Of a stretch of DNA of 64,000 bases, positions 45,225 to 53,847 are shown in pieces. Location: assembly GCF_001547995.1 (NCBI RefSeq), contig NZ_AP014690.1, positions 2,229,001-2,293,000 of the forward strand, given 5' to 3'. This DNA is from Asaia bogorensis NBRC 16594. GTDB lineage: Bacteria; Pseudomonadota; Alphaproteobacteria; Acetobacterales; Acetobacteraceae. Position 1 is the stretch's first letter, and every line of letters starts with the position of its first letter. The position numbers were made by a program, and so were the translations under genes. Under the pieces are notes generated by a model that saw nothing but the letters and a program-made list of their open reading frames with translations, was not told the DNA's origin and made no database searches.

Positions 45225-46289
45225 TCAGGCGAGAATGAAGCCCCCGCCGAGAACCCTGCTGTCCCGATAAAGAACGCAGGCCTGTCCGGGCGCAGGCATG
45301 GCTGCCTCATCCAGCACGACACGTGCGCCACCCGCAAGAGGATAGACCCAGGCATCACGCGTCACCTCGCGGGCCCGGATCTGCACCTGGCAGCGAACGC
45401 CGGCTTCTGGCGCATCGATCAGCCAGTTCATGTCGCGCAGCGCAAATTCGCTCCGACCGGCATTTTCCTTGGGACCCACGATGATACGGCGCGTCGTGGC
45501 GTCAATGCGTTTGACAATCTGGCGGCGGCCATCCTTCGTGTGGATGTCACCCAGGCGTTTGCTCTGCCCTACCGTGTAGCGCGCGATGCCCTCATGCTGG
45601 CCCAGGATACGCCCTGTCTCATCGACAATCTCGCCAGTCCCGCTGGTTTCGGGGCGCAGCTTCTCAACCACTTCGGCATAGGTGCCGGTGGGGACGAAGC
45701 AGATATCCTGACTATCGGGCTTGGCGGCGATTGCGAGTCCGAATTCCTCGGCTTTCTGACGCACTGCATCCTTGTTCGGCATATCGCCAAGCGGAAAGCG
45801 CAGATAGTCGAGCTGGTCCTGCGTGGTCGCGAACAGGAACCATGACTGATCGCGCGAGCTGTCGGACGGGCGATGGAGTTCCGACCGCTCCTCGCCCTCG
45901 ATACGCCGCACATAATGACCGGTCGCCATCGCCTCGCAGCCCAGATCACGGGCCATGCTCAGCAGATCGGTGAATTTAACGCCCTGATTGCACGCCACAC
46001 AGGGCACCGGCGTTTCACCACGTGCATAGCTGTCAGCAAAACTGGCCATCACGCTGCTGCGAAAACGATCTTCAGCATTGATGACGTAGTGCGGGATATC
46101 GAGCCGATCAGCCACGGCACGCGCATCAAGAATGTCACGGCCCGCGCAGCAGGCACCGGGCTTGGACACGGCCTGACCATGATCATAAAGCTGCAACGTG
46201 GCGCCGATGACCTCATGCCCTTCCTGTTTCAGGAGCGCGGCCACTACGGAACTGTCCACGCCTCCCGACATGGCAACTAGGATACGCAT
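45225..46289 (-). CDS. mnmA: tRNA 2-thiouridine synthase MnmA
   Basis: Adds the 2-thio group to U34 of tRNA-Lys, -Glu and -Gln. The 354-residue product has the PP-loop SGGVDSS at residues 8-14 and the two catalytic cysteines in PVPCVACNQGVKF and SQDICFVPTG. The C-terminal PUA-like region (GARVVLDEAAMPAPGQACVLY) binds tRNA. It lies downstream of ferredoxin and two cysteine desulfurases, its likely sulfur suppliers. Confidence 0.97.
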   Translation of the reverse strand: MRILVAMSGGVDSSVVAALLKQEGHEVIGATLQLYDHGQAVSKPGACCAGRDILDARAVADRLDIPHYVINAEDRFRSSVMASFADSYARGETPVPCVACNQGVKFTDLLSMARDLGCEAMATGHYVRRIEGEERSELHRPSDSSRDQSWFLFATTQDQLDYLRFPLGDMPNKDAVRQKAEEFGLAIAAKPDSQDICFVPTGTYAEVVEKLRPETSGTGEIVDETGRILGQHEGIARYTVGQSKRLGDIHTKDGRRQIVKRIDATTRRIIVGPKENAGRSEFALRDMNWLIDAPEAGVRCQVQIRAREVTRDAWVYPLAGGARVVLDEAAMPAPGQACVLYRDSRVLGGGFILA

Positions 46290-46327
46290 GAGATCTCTCT
46301 ACTTTTCAAAAAACGGAATTTCAGGCT

Positions 46328-46642
46328 TCAGGAAGCCTTGGGCAGACGCACAACCAGACCGTCCAGCGCATCGGTCATAACGATCTGACAGCCGAGACGG
46401 GAAGTCTTTTCGAGCCCGAAGGCGAGATCGAGCATGTCTTCCTCGTCGTCTGTCGGCGCCGAAAGCTTGTCGGCCCATTCAGGATCGACAATCACATGAC
46501 AGGTGGCGCAGGCCAGCGAGCCCTCACAGGCGCCTTCGAGTTCGATATCGTGCTTGTGGGCAACTTCGAGTACGGAGAGGCCGACCGGCGCATCGACTTC
46601 CCTGCGGGTGCCGTCCTGCTCGACGAAAATCATGTGTGGCAT
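46328..46642 (-). CDS. fdx: 2Fe-2S ferredoxin (adrenodoxin/ISC type)
   Basis: A 104-residue ferredoxin from the ATG at 46642. Cluster ligands follow C-x5-C-x2-C...[13 protein letters not shown] and later LGCQIVM. The sequence ([35 protein letters not shown]) is of the ISC/adrenodoxin type used in Fe-S assembly rather than plant photosynthetic type. It starts 23 nt after iscS. Confidence 0.95.
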   Translation of the reverse strand: MPHMIFVEQDGTRREVDAPVGLSVLEVAHKHDIELEGACEGSLACATCHVIVDPEWADKLSAPTDDEEDMLDLAFGLEKTSRLGCQIVMTDALDGLVVRLPKAS

Positions 46643-46665
46643 AGTGTCTCTACCCTGCTTCTTCG

Positions 46666-47814
46666 TTACGAGGTGCGATAGACCTCGCAGGCTGCCTGAC
46701 GGAAATATCCCAGCGCCTGCACGATCTCGGGCGTGGAGGTAAAGCGTCCGACCGACAGACGCAAGCATCGTGCCGCGTCTTTCGCATCAAGCCCCATTGC
46801 TGTCAGAACATAGGAAGGCGTGACATCAGCCGAGGTACAGGCTGATCCGGTGGACAAGGCCACATCAGGGAGCGCCGCCATCAGAGCCCTTGCCTCGCCC
46901 CCTTCGGGGAAGATGAGGTTGAGAGCGCTACTGACCCGAGGCGACGAAGCACCGTTGATGCGCACCCCGGGAAAGATCTCCTCAAGCTCCGCCAGAAGCT
47001 GATCGCGCAGACCGGCAAGGCGCTGCTGCTCCTGCGGCATCAGCGCCTTCGCGAGCGTTGCCGCCTTTCCAAATCCGGCGATCAGTGGTGTCGGCAAGGT
47101 GCCCGAGCGCAATCCCCTCTCCTGCCCGCCCCCGGAGAACAGGGGAAGAAGGCGCGCCCTCGGACGATGGCGCACATAAAGCGCCCCGATGCCTTTGGGC
47201 CCATAGAACTTATGGGCCGAAAGCGACATCAGGTCGACCAGACCGCAATCAAGCGCCATCTTGCCAGCGGCCTGTGCGGCATCGGTGTGGAACAGCGCGC
47301 CTGCCTCACGGGCTATGGCAGACAGGCGTGGGATATCCTGAATGATGCCTGTCTCGTTATTGACCGTCATGACACTTACCAGAGCCGTCGGTTGCGACAG
47401 CGCAGCGGCCAAAGTTTCAGGCGCCAGCAAGCCGTCGGGTCCGACAGGCAAGATGACGGGCTCGAACCCTTCCGCAGCCAGATCGCGCACCGACTCCAGA
47501 ACGCATTTATGCTCTGTCGCAACAGTAATGATGCGACGCTTCGGACTGTTCTGGCGGGCCAGAAACCGGGCTGCGCCCTTGATTGCCAGATTATTTGCCT
47601 CGGTGGCACCTGAGGTAAAGATAATCTCGCGTGACTGCGCCCCGATCAGCGCCGCAATTGCAGCACGTGCCTCTTCAACGGCATAGGCTGCCGCCTCACC
47701 TGCTGCATGGCCTTCGCTATGTGGATTGCCATAATGCTCGCTGAACCAGGGCAGCATGGCCGCCACGACCTCGGGATCACAACGCGTCGTTGCCTGATTA
47801 TCGAGATAGATCAC
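46666..47814 (-). CDS. iscS: Cysteine desulfurase (IscS-like)
   Basis: PLP enzyme that removes sulfur from cysteine for Fe-S clusters and tRNA thiolation. The 382-residue product begins [16 protein letters not shown]. The PLP Lys is in [12 protein letters not shown], and the catalytic Cys in [12 protein letters not shown] (about residue 325). It overlaps the stop of the second desulfurase upstream by 4 bases. The two are different enough to be non-redundant. Confidence 0.95.
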   Translation of the reverse strand: MIYLDNQATTRCDPEVVAAMLPWFSEHYGNPHSEGHAAGEAAAYAVEEARAAIAALIGAQSREIIFTSGATEANNLAIKGAARFLARQNSPKRRIITVATEHKCVLESVRDLAAEGFEPVILPVGPDGLLAPETLAAALSQPTALVSVMTVNNETGIIQDIPRLSAIAREAGALFHTDAAQAAGKMALDCGLVDLMSLSAHKFYGPKGIGALYVRHRPRARLLPLFSGGGQERGLRSGTLPTPLIAGFGKAATLAKALMPQEQQRLAGLRDQLLAELEEIFPGVRINGASSPRVSSALNLIFPEGGEARALMAALPDVALSTGSACTSADVTPSYVLTAMGLDAKDAARCLRLSVGRFTSTPEIVQALGYFRQAACEVYRTS

Positions 47815-48923
47815 GCTGCCTTGGCCCCCAGACGAAGCGCCATGGACGTATAGGCCTCGATAAAACGGTCAATCTGCTCCTCGGTGATGTTCCAGGGCAA
47901 TGAGACTCGGATGGCATTGGCAGCCGCCTCACCCAGCCCCATGGCCTGAAGGACATGCGAGGCCGATACCTTGCCGGAGGAGCAGGCCGACCCTGTTGAA
48001 ACGGCAAAGCCCTGCAGGTCCAGCATCATGAGTTGCGTCTGAGCCGGCACACCCCACAGGATCAGCGAGGTCGTATTAGGCAGGCGCGGTGCCTTGCGAT
48101 CTCCGGTTACACGTGCACCGCAGGCGACCGCCGCCTCATCCACCTTGTCACGAAGCCTCGCAATCTCGCGCCAGTCCTGTTGGCGGGATGCTTCAAGCGC
48201 GGCCATCATGCCGAGGATTGCGGGGAGTGGCGGCGTGCCTCCGCGCCTGCCACGCTCCTGGCCGCCGCCACGGATGAGCGGAGTGATGTGTCCCTCTGCC
48301 CCCAGAATCAAGGCGCCCGCCCCCATGATGCCACCCGCCTTGTGCCCGGACAGTGCGAGGCTTGTGACCGAACCACGGGGTAACGCCATACGCCCCGCCA
48401 CCTGCACCGCATCGACATGAAGCAGAGCCCCGTGGCGTGCGCAAAGCGCAGCGATTTCCTGCATCGGATGAATAATTCCTGTCTCGTTATTGGCGGCCAT
48501 GCAGCAGACGAGCGCCGGTACGCCATCAGCAAGCGCCTTTTCCAGCGCGTCGAGGCAGAGTGTCCCATCTGCCAGCACGGGCAGGATCACGGCATCGGGA
48601 CGCGCCATTCTTACGGCGTCATGCTCCGTCGCACCAATCAGCGGCCGTCGCGTCGTCCCGCCGGGCAGGCCATCTCCCTGCGTCAGGGCGTGTATGGCCA
48701 ACATGTTCGCCTCGGTTCCGCCCGAGGTGAAAACGACCTGCTCCGGCCCTACGCCGCAATAGCGACCCATGCGGTCACGCGCCTCCTCTAGCGCCCGGCG
48801 CGCAACGCGTCCCGGCCCATGCACCGAGGAGGGATTGCCCCCAAGCGACAGTGCCTCAAGCATCGCCAATCTGGCTTCGTCACGCAAAACGTCAGTAGCA
48901 TTGGCATCAAGATAAACGGTCAT
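47811..48923 (-). CDS. Cysteine desulfurase-like protein (second, NifS/IscS class)
   Basis: A 370-residue aminotransferase class V protein. The PLP Lys is in LALSGHKAGGIMGAG and a mobile-loop Cys in STGSACSSGKVSA. Sequence elements (YLDANATDVLRDEARLAM, VFTSGGTEANMLAIHALT, NNETGIIHPMQEIAALC) match group I cysteine desulfurases, but the region around RRGGTPPLPAILGMM is shorter than in typical IscS. It is first in the operon (nifS-like, iscS, fdx, mnmA, gst) and is divergent from the leader ORF and hydrolase. Confidence 0.9.
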   Translation of the reverse strand: MTVYLDANATDVLRDEARLAMLEALSLGGNPSSVHGPGRVARRALEEARDRMGRYCGVGPEQVVFTSGGTEANMLAIHALTQGDGLPGGTTRRPLIGATEHDAVRMARPDAVILPVLADGTLCLDALEKALADGVPALVCCMAANNETGIIHPMQEIAALCARHGALLHVDAVQVAGRMALPRGSVTSLALSGHKAGGIMGAGALILGAEGHITPLIRGGGQERGRRGGTPPLPAILGMMAALEASRQQDWREIARLRDKVDEAAVACGARVTGDRKAPRLPNTTSLILWGVPAQTQLMMLDLQGFAVSTGSACSSGKVSASHVLQAMGLGEAAANAIRVSLPWNITEEQIDRFIEAYTSMALRLGAKAA

Positions 48924-49110
48924 CTTCCTATAGATCGGCTTGCGCTCGCCGAGTGCAAGTCAAAAGCGCAGGAAAGGGAAATGGCGTGTTATGACGATTT
49001 CTGTGGAATTTTACCTGTCAGCGTCGTTATACACTGCGCCAATGATGGCGTGGTGATCTGCCCCTGAGAGAGAAATCCCTCCCACGGGGCCCGCGCCGCT
49101 TCAGGGAATA

Positions 49111-49134
49111 TCCGCTTGATATTCCCTTACCGTT
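49111..49134 (+). promoter_or_regulatory. Perfect hairpin upstream of the short ORF
   Basis: GGGAATATC, CGCTT and GATATTCCC form a 9-bp stem with a 5-base loop (about 49111-49134). The next bases are TTACCGTT and then GAGGAG, the ribosome site of the short ORF. This could be an attenuator or an operator. Confidence 0.55.
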
Positions 49135-49147
49135 GAGGAGCTAGTCC

Positions 49148-49240
49148 ATGCGCGTTTCAACGCCTGCCGAATCCCTACATGGTTTTCATGCCCGACCAGC
49201 CTTCCCTTCGGTACGTGTTACCACGGTGCCGCTTCGCTGA
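49148..49240 (+). CDS. Possible leader peptide (30 codons)
   Basis: An ATG at 49148 preceded by a strong GAGGAG opens a 30-residue frame (MRVSTPAESLHGFHARPAFP...PLR) ending TGA at 49240. Four Pro, two Ser, two Thr and four Arg are spread through it; no single codon run suggests amino-acid attenuation. A 9-bp hairpin lies just upstream and two more downstream, and the hydrolase gene begins about 150 nt later. It could be a leader peptide or a small protein. Confidence 0.4.
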   Translation: MRVSTPAESLHGFHARPAFPSVRVTTVPLR

Positions 49241-49260
49241 GAGATCCGCGTCAGTCATCA

Positions 49261-49369
49261 TGACCTGTCCCTGAACAGGTCTGGAGCAACAAGCCTCCGG
49301 GTCTTCAGGCATAGCCTCATCTCCTATAAAAAACACATATCCCCTGCAGGGCACGCCCTCAGACAGGGG
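49261..49369 (+). promoter_or_regulatory. Two hairpins ahead of the hydrolase gene
   Basis: GACCTGT/ACAGGTC (49261-49280, 6-base loop) and a nested stem at 49341-49369 (CCCCTG/CAGGGG outside, AGGGC/GCCCT inside). The second lies about 20 nt before the hydrolase start. Together with the short ORF they look like a regulated leader, possibly attenuation. Confidence 0.45.
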
Positions 49370-49389
49370 CATAATTCGGAAGCATTTTG

Positions 49390-50055
49390 ATGCCAGAAGT
49401 CATGTTCGCCGGCCCTGATGGCCGGTTGGAGGGTCGTTACCACCATTCTGACGAGCCTAACGCGCCGCTCGCTCTGGTTCTGCATCCGCACCCGCTTCAT
49501 GGCGGGACCATGAACAACCGCATTACCTACACAATGTACCGGTCGTTCGAGAAAATGGGTTTTTCCGTCATGCGCTACAATTCGCGTGGCGTGGGGCGTT
49601 CTCAAGGCCGCTATGATGGCGGTATCGGAGAAATTTCAGACGCCGCAGCCGCGCTGGACTGGATGCAGATGGTCAACCCGAACTCAAGCGAGTTGTGGAT
49701 TGCCGGCTACTCCTTTGGTGCGTTCGTGGGCATGCAGCTTCTGATGCGCCGCCCTGAAATCAGCGGCTGGATCAGCGTGGCACCACCCGCCAATGACTAT
49801 GATTTCGGCTTTCTGGCCCCCTGCCCCTGCGGTGGCCTGATGATCGCTGGCGACAAGGACGACATGGCCCCGGAGCCGGGCATCCGCAAGCTGGTTGACA
49901 AGCTGAACACGCAGAAGAATGTCGAGGTTGATTACCGCGTATTCGAGGGCGCCAACCACATCTTTGCCAGCGAGGCCGACAAGGTCGCCCACGCGCTGGA
50001 AGACCATGTGACTGTCATGCGCAACCGTCGCGTTCTGGCTATCGCCGCCGACTGA
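49390..50055 (+). CDS. Alpha/beta hydrolase (COG2945-like)
   Basis: A 221-residue alpha/beta hydrolase from the ATG at 49390 (MPEVMFAGPDGRLEGRY). The nucleophile elbow is GYSFGAFVG, with His later in FEGANHIFAS and Asp in GDKDDMAPE. HPHPLHGGTMNN and YNSRGVGRSQG are typical of the short dienelactone/acetyl-esterase-like family. The substrate is unknown. A terminator follows. It is divergent from the cysteine desulfurase operon. Confidence 0.85.
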   Translation: MPEVMFAGPDGRLEGRYHHSDEPNAPLALVLHPHPLHGGTMNNRITYTMYRSFEKMGFSVMRYNSRGVGRSQGRYDGGIGEISDAAAALDWMQMVNPNSSELWIAGYSFGAFVGMQLLMRRPEISGWISVAPPANDYDFGFLAPCPCGGLMIAGDKDDMAPEPGIRKLVDKLNTQKNVEVDYRVFEGANHIFASEADKVAHALEDHVTVMRNRRVLAIAAD

Positions 50056-50079
50056 CGCCTGAAAAGCATCGGATCTGTT

Positions 50080-50108
50080 AAAAAGGCGGGACATACCCCG
50101 CCTTTTTT
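50080..50108 (+). terminator. Intrinsic terminator of the hydrolase gene
   Basis: AAGGCGGG, a short loop and CCCGCCTT followed by T-run, about 27 nt after the stop. Confidence 0.92.
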
Positions 50109-50215
50109 ATTGGCGCTTTACTTTTTCGGGGGGCAGATCGACGTGCCCGGTCGGCTTCCGGGCAGTTTCATGCTAGGACCCCCAGCCTTGACCCTATTCT
50201 GATGGATGACCCGAT

Positions 50216-51472
50216 ATGGCAGAGCACGCGCTGAAAAGTCCTTTCCTGAAAGAGGCTCAGGCTCGGGGCTATATTTTCCAGTGCACCGACCTTGCCGCGC
50301 TTGATGAAGCGATGAGCAAGGGCCCGGTGGCAGGCTATATCGGCTTCGACCCAACAGCGGACTCGCTGCATGTGGGCAATGCCCTCTCCATCATGATGCT
50401 GCGCCTGATGCAGAAACACGGCCATCGCCCGATTGCCCTCATGGGTGGCGGCACAGCCAAGATCGGCGATCCCTCGTTTCGAGACGAGGCAAGAGCGCTG
50501 ATGAGCCCGGAAAAACTGGCGCATAATCTGTCCGGTATCGAGATCAGCCTGCGCCAGTTCCTGAATTTCGGCACCGGATCGAGCGACGCCATGCTGGTCA
50601 ATAATGCCGACTGGCTCGATCGCCTGTCCTATATTGAATTGCTGCAGGATGTCGGCGTGCATTTCTCGATCAGCCGCATGCTGTCATTCGAGAGCGTCAA
50701 GCAGCGCCTGGACCGCGAGCAGGGCCTGACATTCCTCGAATTCAACTATTCCATCCTGCAATCCTATGACTTCCGCGAACTGAACCGGCGCTTTGGCGCC
50801 GTGCTCCAGATGGGCGGCTCCGACCAGTGGGGCAATATCGTTGCCGGCATCGATCTGGCGCGTCGCACGGATGGCAAGCAGGTCTTTGGCCTGACGACAC
50901 CGCTGGTGACGACATCATCCGGTGTGAAAATGGGCAAATCGGCCAAGGGTGCCACCTGGGTGAGCGCTGAAAAATTGCCGGTCTTTGAATACTGGCAGTT
51001 CTGGCGCAACACGGAAGATGCCGATGTTGGTCGCTTCCTGAAGTTCTTCACGGATCTCCCCGTTGAGGAATGCGATCGTCTCGGCGCGCTTGAAGGGGCC
51101 GAGATCAACGAGGCGAAGAAAATCCTTGCCACCGAAGCCACGGCCATCTGCCACGGCCGCGACGCTGCGCAAGCTGCCGCCGAGACCGCACGGCAGACTT
51201 TCGAGGCCGGTGCCGTTGCCGCCGATCTTCCCTCGCGCGACCTGCCGCGCGCAGAACTCGAGGCTGGTATTCCGGCGTTCCGTCTGTTTGGCGAGTCGGG
51301 GCTGGTAGCGACAAACAGCGAAGCACGCCGCCTGATCAGGGGAGGCGGCGCAAGGCTGAACGATCAGCCCATTCAGGACGAGAACCGGATAATCGGTCCG
51401 GATGATCTTGCAGAAGGGGTGCTCAAGCTCTCCTCTGGCAAGAAGCGTCATCTGCTGCTGCGTATCGTCTGA
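50216..51472 (+). CDS. tyrS: Tyrosyl-tRNA synthetase
   Basis: Class Ic synthetase that charges tRNA-Tyr. The 418-residue product has the HIGH-like motif LHVGNA, the tyrosine pocket (YIGFDPTADSLHVGNALSIM, GGSDQWGNI) and the KMSKS-like GVKMGKSAKG. A C-terminal S4-type domain ends the protein (SEARRLIRGGGARLNDQPI). There is a terminator after the gene. Confidence 0.97.
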   Translation: MAEHALKSPFLKEAQARGYIFQCTDLAALDEAMSKGPVAGYIGFDPTADSLHVGNALSIMMLRLMQKHGHRPIALMGGGTAKIGDPSFRDEARALMSPEKLAHNLSGIEISLRQFLNFGTGSSDAMLVNNADWLDRLSYIELLQDVGVHFSISRMLSFESVKQRLDREQGLTFLEFNYSILQSYDFRELNRRFGAVLQMGGSDQWGNIVAGIDLARRTDGKQVFGLTTPLVTTSSGVKMGKSAKGATWVSAEKLPVFEYWQFWRNTEDADVGRFLKFFTDLPVEECDRLGALEGAEINEAKKILATEATAICHGRDAAQAAAETARQTFEAGAVAADLPSRDLPRAELEAGIPAFRLFGESGLVATNSEARRLIRGGGARLNDQPIQDENRIIGPDDLAEGVLKLSSGKKRHLLLRIV

Positions 51473-51480
51473 CCATTGCT

Positions 51481-51510
51481 CTCAGGACGTCCATGCGTCC
51501 TGAGGAGTTT
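51481..51510 (+). terminator. Terminator after tyrS
   Basis: CTCAGGACG/CGTCCTGAG with a 6-base loop, followed by GAGTTTT. The stem is perfect at 9 bp but the T-run is short. Confidence 0.75.
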
Positions 51511-51629
51511 TCCTGCCGCAGCGTTTCAATCTTTATGTTCGCCCATAGCCGCTCGGGGTAAGCACTGCTCCTTGCGTTCACCTGCGTTAGGCAGCCCCCC
51601 AAAGAACGTGGTTTCCTGTCAGCAGACAG

Positions 51630-52958
51630 TCAGACCGTGACCACAGAAAACGTCTCATAGGATAGCTGGTGGGCGGACCACGCCATTTCACGGTCGCCCA
51701 CGACGGTCAGATAACGTTCTTCGTGGTTTCTGATGCCGCAGGTTGTTCCCCGGCACTGAGCGTGAATACGCCCCGGCGATGCAGACGCCCGTATATCATG
51801 GCCATCGAGATCGAGAAAAAAACGCCTGCCGAAAAGCGAAATGCTGGGGTAGGCGACCCTGTTGAGGTGGGTAAGGCTGACGGGAATCGCATCGCCTTCC
51901 ATCCAGACTATGTTGGAGCTCGTAAAACGCCGTTCGCGTGATGAGTACCCCAATGTCCGGCCACGATGATCGAGCATGACGGGCATCCCTGCAATGACGT
52001 GGTCATTGCCACCAGGTGAGAATTCACCTGATGCATAGTAATCGATCAACCCCCGCAATAGAGCACGTGACTGGGGCACATAGCCTTTCTCATTCAGCGC
52101 AGCACAAACCCTGAATAGAAGCGTCTCGTCGCGCAGGATATCATCATACCGGAAATCGCGGCAGAACCTTTCGCTGGATAATATATCATAGACGAGCTTT
52201 GGAAATTTCCGGTATCCGCTCTGGATCTTGTTATACAGGTTCGTTGTGTTGGATCGGCGAAACCGGGATGTTGCGATCCTCAGATTCCGGGCACAGGACA
52301 TGGTCGCATCCTGCTCGTTCAACATAGCGATCAACGCAACCAGGTTGGCGCTGCCCTTCAGGCTCTCATAGACGATATGCCCGGCGCTCGGCACGTTGAT
52401 CGGAACGATCTCGGCTTGGGCGCCCTGATCCACGTAATCAAGAAGATGCTGTACGGTCGCGTTATCATCGACGTGACGGCGATCGAATAGCGTGAAGATC
52501 GTACCGTGCAGATCCTGCGGTTTGATGCCCATACCTCTCATGGATGGCGCGCATAGCGCCGCCCATTCAGGCAGAACATTCCCCTCTCGATCATCGATCG
52601 TCAATTGCGGCCCCAAAGCCAAAGTGCGTCTGGCACCAAGAATTCGTGAATATTTTATAGCGGCATAGGCCCCGGCTGAAAGACCGATCGTAATGACGCT
52701 GCGGTATCTCTCCTTGATTAGACTACAGATAAGACGCAGAGCCGTATGCATATTCTGCGAAGTGTACCAGTTTCTGACCTTAGTTGTGATACCAATACAG
52801 GAAAAATTGTCGCGCTCAACGATCGGCTTACCAAAATAAGATGCCGTGGCATTGGCCTCATGTCCAATGCCCATGAACGTTACAAGAACGTAATCGGAAC
52901 GACCCTCGTTGAAATGAACGACGATATCATCACTATCGAAGAGAATTCTGGACGTCAC
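51630..52958 (-). CDS. Alpha/beta-hydrolase-fold protein of unknown role
   Basis: A 442-residue product starting from a GTG at 52958 (GGGG upstream). The N-terminal 230 residues look like an alpha/beta fold with a GxSxG elbow (ITIGLSAGAYAAIKY) and a possible late His (VPSAGHIVYE); proteins of this kind occur in polysaccharide clusters. The second half is unmatched: a helical part (about 255-310) and a beta-rich end (SISLFGRRFFLDLDGH ... YLTVVGDREMAW). The gene is isolated, its upstream region (52960-53060) is very AT-rich, and codon use seems less GC3-rich than its neighbours, which suggests transfer. Confidence 0.6.
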   Translation of the reverse strand: MTSRILFDSDDIVVHFNEGRSDYVLVTFMGIGHEANATASYFGKPIVERDNFSCIGITTKVRNWYTSQNMHTALRLICSLIKERYRSVITIGLSAGAYAAIKYSRILGARRTLALGPQLTIDDREGNVLPEWAALCAPSMRGMGIKPQDLHGTIFTLFDRRHVDDNATVQHLLDYVDQGAQAEIVPINVPSAGHIVYESLKGSANLVALIAMLNEQDATMSCARNLRIATSRFRRSNTTNLYNKIQSGYRKFPKLVYDILSSERFCRDFRYDDILRDETLLFRVCAALNEKGYVPQSRALLRGLIDYYASGEFSPGGNDHVIAGMPVMLDHRGRTLGYSSRERRFTSSNIVWMEGDAIPVSLTHLNRVAYPSISLFGRRFFLDLDGHDIRASASPGRIHAQCRGTTCGIRNHEERYLTVVGDREMAWSAHQLSYETFSVVTV

Positions 52959-53243
52959 TTCTGAACCCCGAAAAATATTTATTTAGTCGACAATATCTAT
53001 TCTGGTTTTATGTTAAGTTTTTACTTGTATATCAACATATTATTTATGAAATCGGACATCATCGCCCCGACACGCAATCAGCCCACCGCTCGCACCACCC
53101 GATTGTTGGGAGTTGACCCCTCCTGACCCACATGAAGCCGTTGTCATCTCAGGTCATCTCTCTCGCATGACGCTGCACACTGTCGCACAGGTCAGAGCCT
53201 TGCGATCCTCAGGTTCGATATCCCGACAGTGAGAGAATGCATC

Positions 53244-53807
53244 ATGCCCACCACTCCCGCTCAAAGACCTTGGCGTTACGCCCTGACCGATCTCACCGGA
53301 CTGCTGTTTGCCGCGCTCTGGAGTATGAGAGGTCTTGCCGCCCTTGGAATTACCCCGTCTCATGGACTGATCATCACAGTCTCAATCTCCCTGCCGCTGG
53401 CTTGGGGGTTCCTCAGAAGAGACATCACACAGCATGACCCTGAGATCGTTCACGATCATCAACTGGCTCGCCGCACGCGCCGGGCGCGAGTCGCTCTTCT
53501 CGTTGCGGCAGGTGTGGTTTTATCGGCCGTCCATCGGCCTGACCTGATGCTTGTTGCCGCAGGCCTCGTTATCGGCGCCTCCTACCTGCCTCTGGGACGT
53601 GCCATGCGTGAGCCTGTGCATATCTACACAGGTGTTGGCATTCTCTTCGTGACTGCGGCCTCTCTCTTCCTGAATCAGCCGCTTCACAGTGTCGTCGCCG
53701 GGCTAGGGACAGCCAGTGCCTGCTGGGTGGGGGCGTTATGTCGGCTTATGCGCAGCAGGCTGATAGGCTCCCGTGAAGCCGAGGCCCCAATCCGTACCAT
53801 CGCCTGA
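53244..53807 (+). CDS. Multi-span membrane protein of unknown function
   Basis: A 187-residue protein from the ATG at 53244, with GAGAGAA upstream. About five hydrophobic segments are visible (LTGLLFAALWSMRGL, GLIITVSISLPLAWGF, VALLVAAGVVLSAV, LMLVAAGLVIGASYLPL, VGILFVTAASLFL). It has no family I can name. It ends 40 nt before the DesK-like kinase start, so it may be the first gene of a three-gene operon with the two-component pair. Confidence 0.65.
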   Translation: MPTTPAQRPWRYALTDLTGLLFAALWSMRGLAALGITPSHGLIITVSISLPLAWGFLRRDITQHDPEIVHDHQLARRTRRARVALLVAAGVVLSAVHRPDLMLVAAGLVIGASYLPLGRAMREPVHIYTGVGILFVTAASLFLNQPLHSVVAGLGTASACWVGALCRLMRSRLIGSREAEAPIRTIA

Positions 53808-53847
53808 TTCCATATCTTCCCTCCCAGCGTCAGACCAAGGCCCTGTC

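Larger units (their letters stand above)
48924..49389. other. Divergent region before the hydrolase gene
   Basis: About 466 bp. The - strand part (48924-49000) must hold the desulfurase operon promoter. The + strand part contains a hairpin, a possible 30-codon ORF and two more hairpins, all listed separately, before the hydrolase start. Confidence 0.6.

Noticed and set aside
48924-49150. TPP riboswitch suggested by the CTGAGAG sequence
   Set aside because: The other conserved parts of a THI box are absent, and the gene downstream is not a thiamine gene.
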